A DNA stretch of 64,000 nt from Sphingobium sp. AP50. GTDB taxonomy: Bacteria > Pseudomonadota > Alphaproteobacteria > Sphingomonadales > Sphingomonadaceae. The translations under genes were made by a program, and so were the position numbers. The number at the start of each line of letters is the position of its first letter. Position 1 is the first letter of the stretch. The notes under the pieces were generated by a model. It made no database searches. It saw only the letters and a program-made list of their open reading frames with translations, and was not told the DNA's origin. The stretch spans positions 1 through 64,000 of the forward strand of contig NZ_FNYZ01000002.1 of assembly GCF_900109095.1 (NCBI RefSeq). Reading direction: 5' to 3'. Shown in pieces: positions 63,940 to 64,000 of this stretch.

Positions 63940-64000
63940 AACACCCGCCTCTGCACTCTCTCATATCTGGCTGGTCGCGCGCGTCTATGAACCCGATGAA
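63932..64000 (+). CDS. Start of a gene cut by the window end
   Basis: ATG 63932 opens a frame of 23 codons (MAETPASALSHIWLVARVYE, then PDE) that continues past base 64000. It overlaps the preceding gene's stop by eight bases, so the two are probably cotranslated. The opening resembles the first strand of group 1 glycosyltransferases (LV.R.YEPDE), which is a weak hint only. Confidence 0.6.
   Translation, partial: MAETPASALSHIWLVARVYEPDE

Overview
The window reads as chromosomal DNA of a sphingomonad (Alphaproteobacteria, Sphingobium/Sphingomonas-like). The grounds are high GC, a crtY-crtI-crtB carotenoid set, a sigma-54 glnK-amtB operon, a serC leader of the alphaproteobacterial type, and housekeeping proteins (GuaA, TldD, FabI, PurA, SerA, SerC, DapD) of alphaproteobacterial character. 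The genus call is by impression; no search was run.

Region 1 (1-17222) looks like one end of a genomic island next to the 3' end of guaA. It holds the right end of an IS66 element, then a compact three-gene module: a SMEK-like nuclease-candidate protein with an APAZ-like C-terminal half, a short catalytically dead Piwi/Argonaute protein, and a Schlafen AlbA_2 protein. The first two overlap by ATGA. The third gene is split by a complete IS630 element; deleting the element and one TA copy restores a single 381-codon frame. The IS66 end lies six bases before the first start codon, so both flanks of the module have been hit by transposons. Next come a MerR-regulated divergent cation exporter, a copper/silver-type RND efflux operon (two small Met/Cys/His-rich exported proteins, cusC, cusB, cusA, cusF-like), an AlpA-like regulator and a tyrosine recombinase. 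Five ATACCGTC repeats lie between the recombinase and guaA.

Region 2 (17223-37700) is mostly core: guaA, an MFS exporter, a patch of decayed oxidoreductase genes, tldD, glnK-amtB with a textbook sigma-54 promoter, the carotenoid cluster crtY-crtI-LOG-crtB, a dmeRF metal-efflux pair, a TIGR01244-type phosphatase, recQ, three small membrane proteins and a serine hydrolase.

Region 3 (37700-64000) is core metabolism and transport: phzF-like, an SLC13/RCK permease, the run cbpA-brkB-fabI-aroC, pdxH, two DAACS symporters around a bestrophin, purA, hisZ, a methyltransferase, serC-serA, an extensin-like lipoprotein, a second LOG protein, a pyrimidine nucleotidase with dapD, and a GT-B-like transferase running into a gene cut by the window end. 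Intergenic spaces carry at least six families of large palindromic repeats, several present in two or three copies. No rRNA, complete tRNA or CRISPR array was seen.
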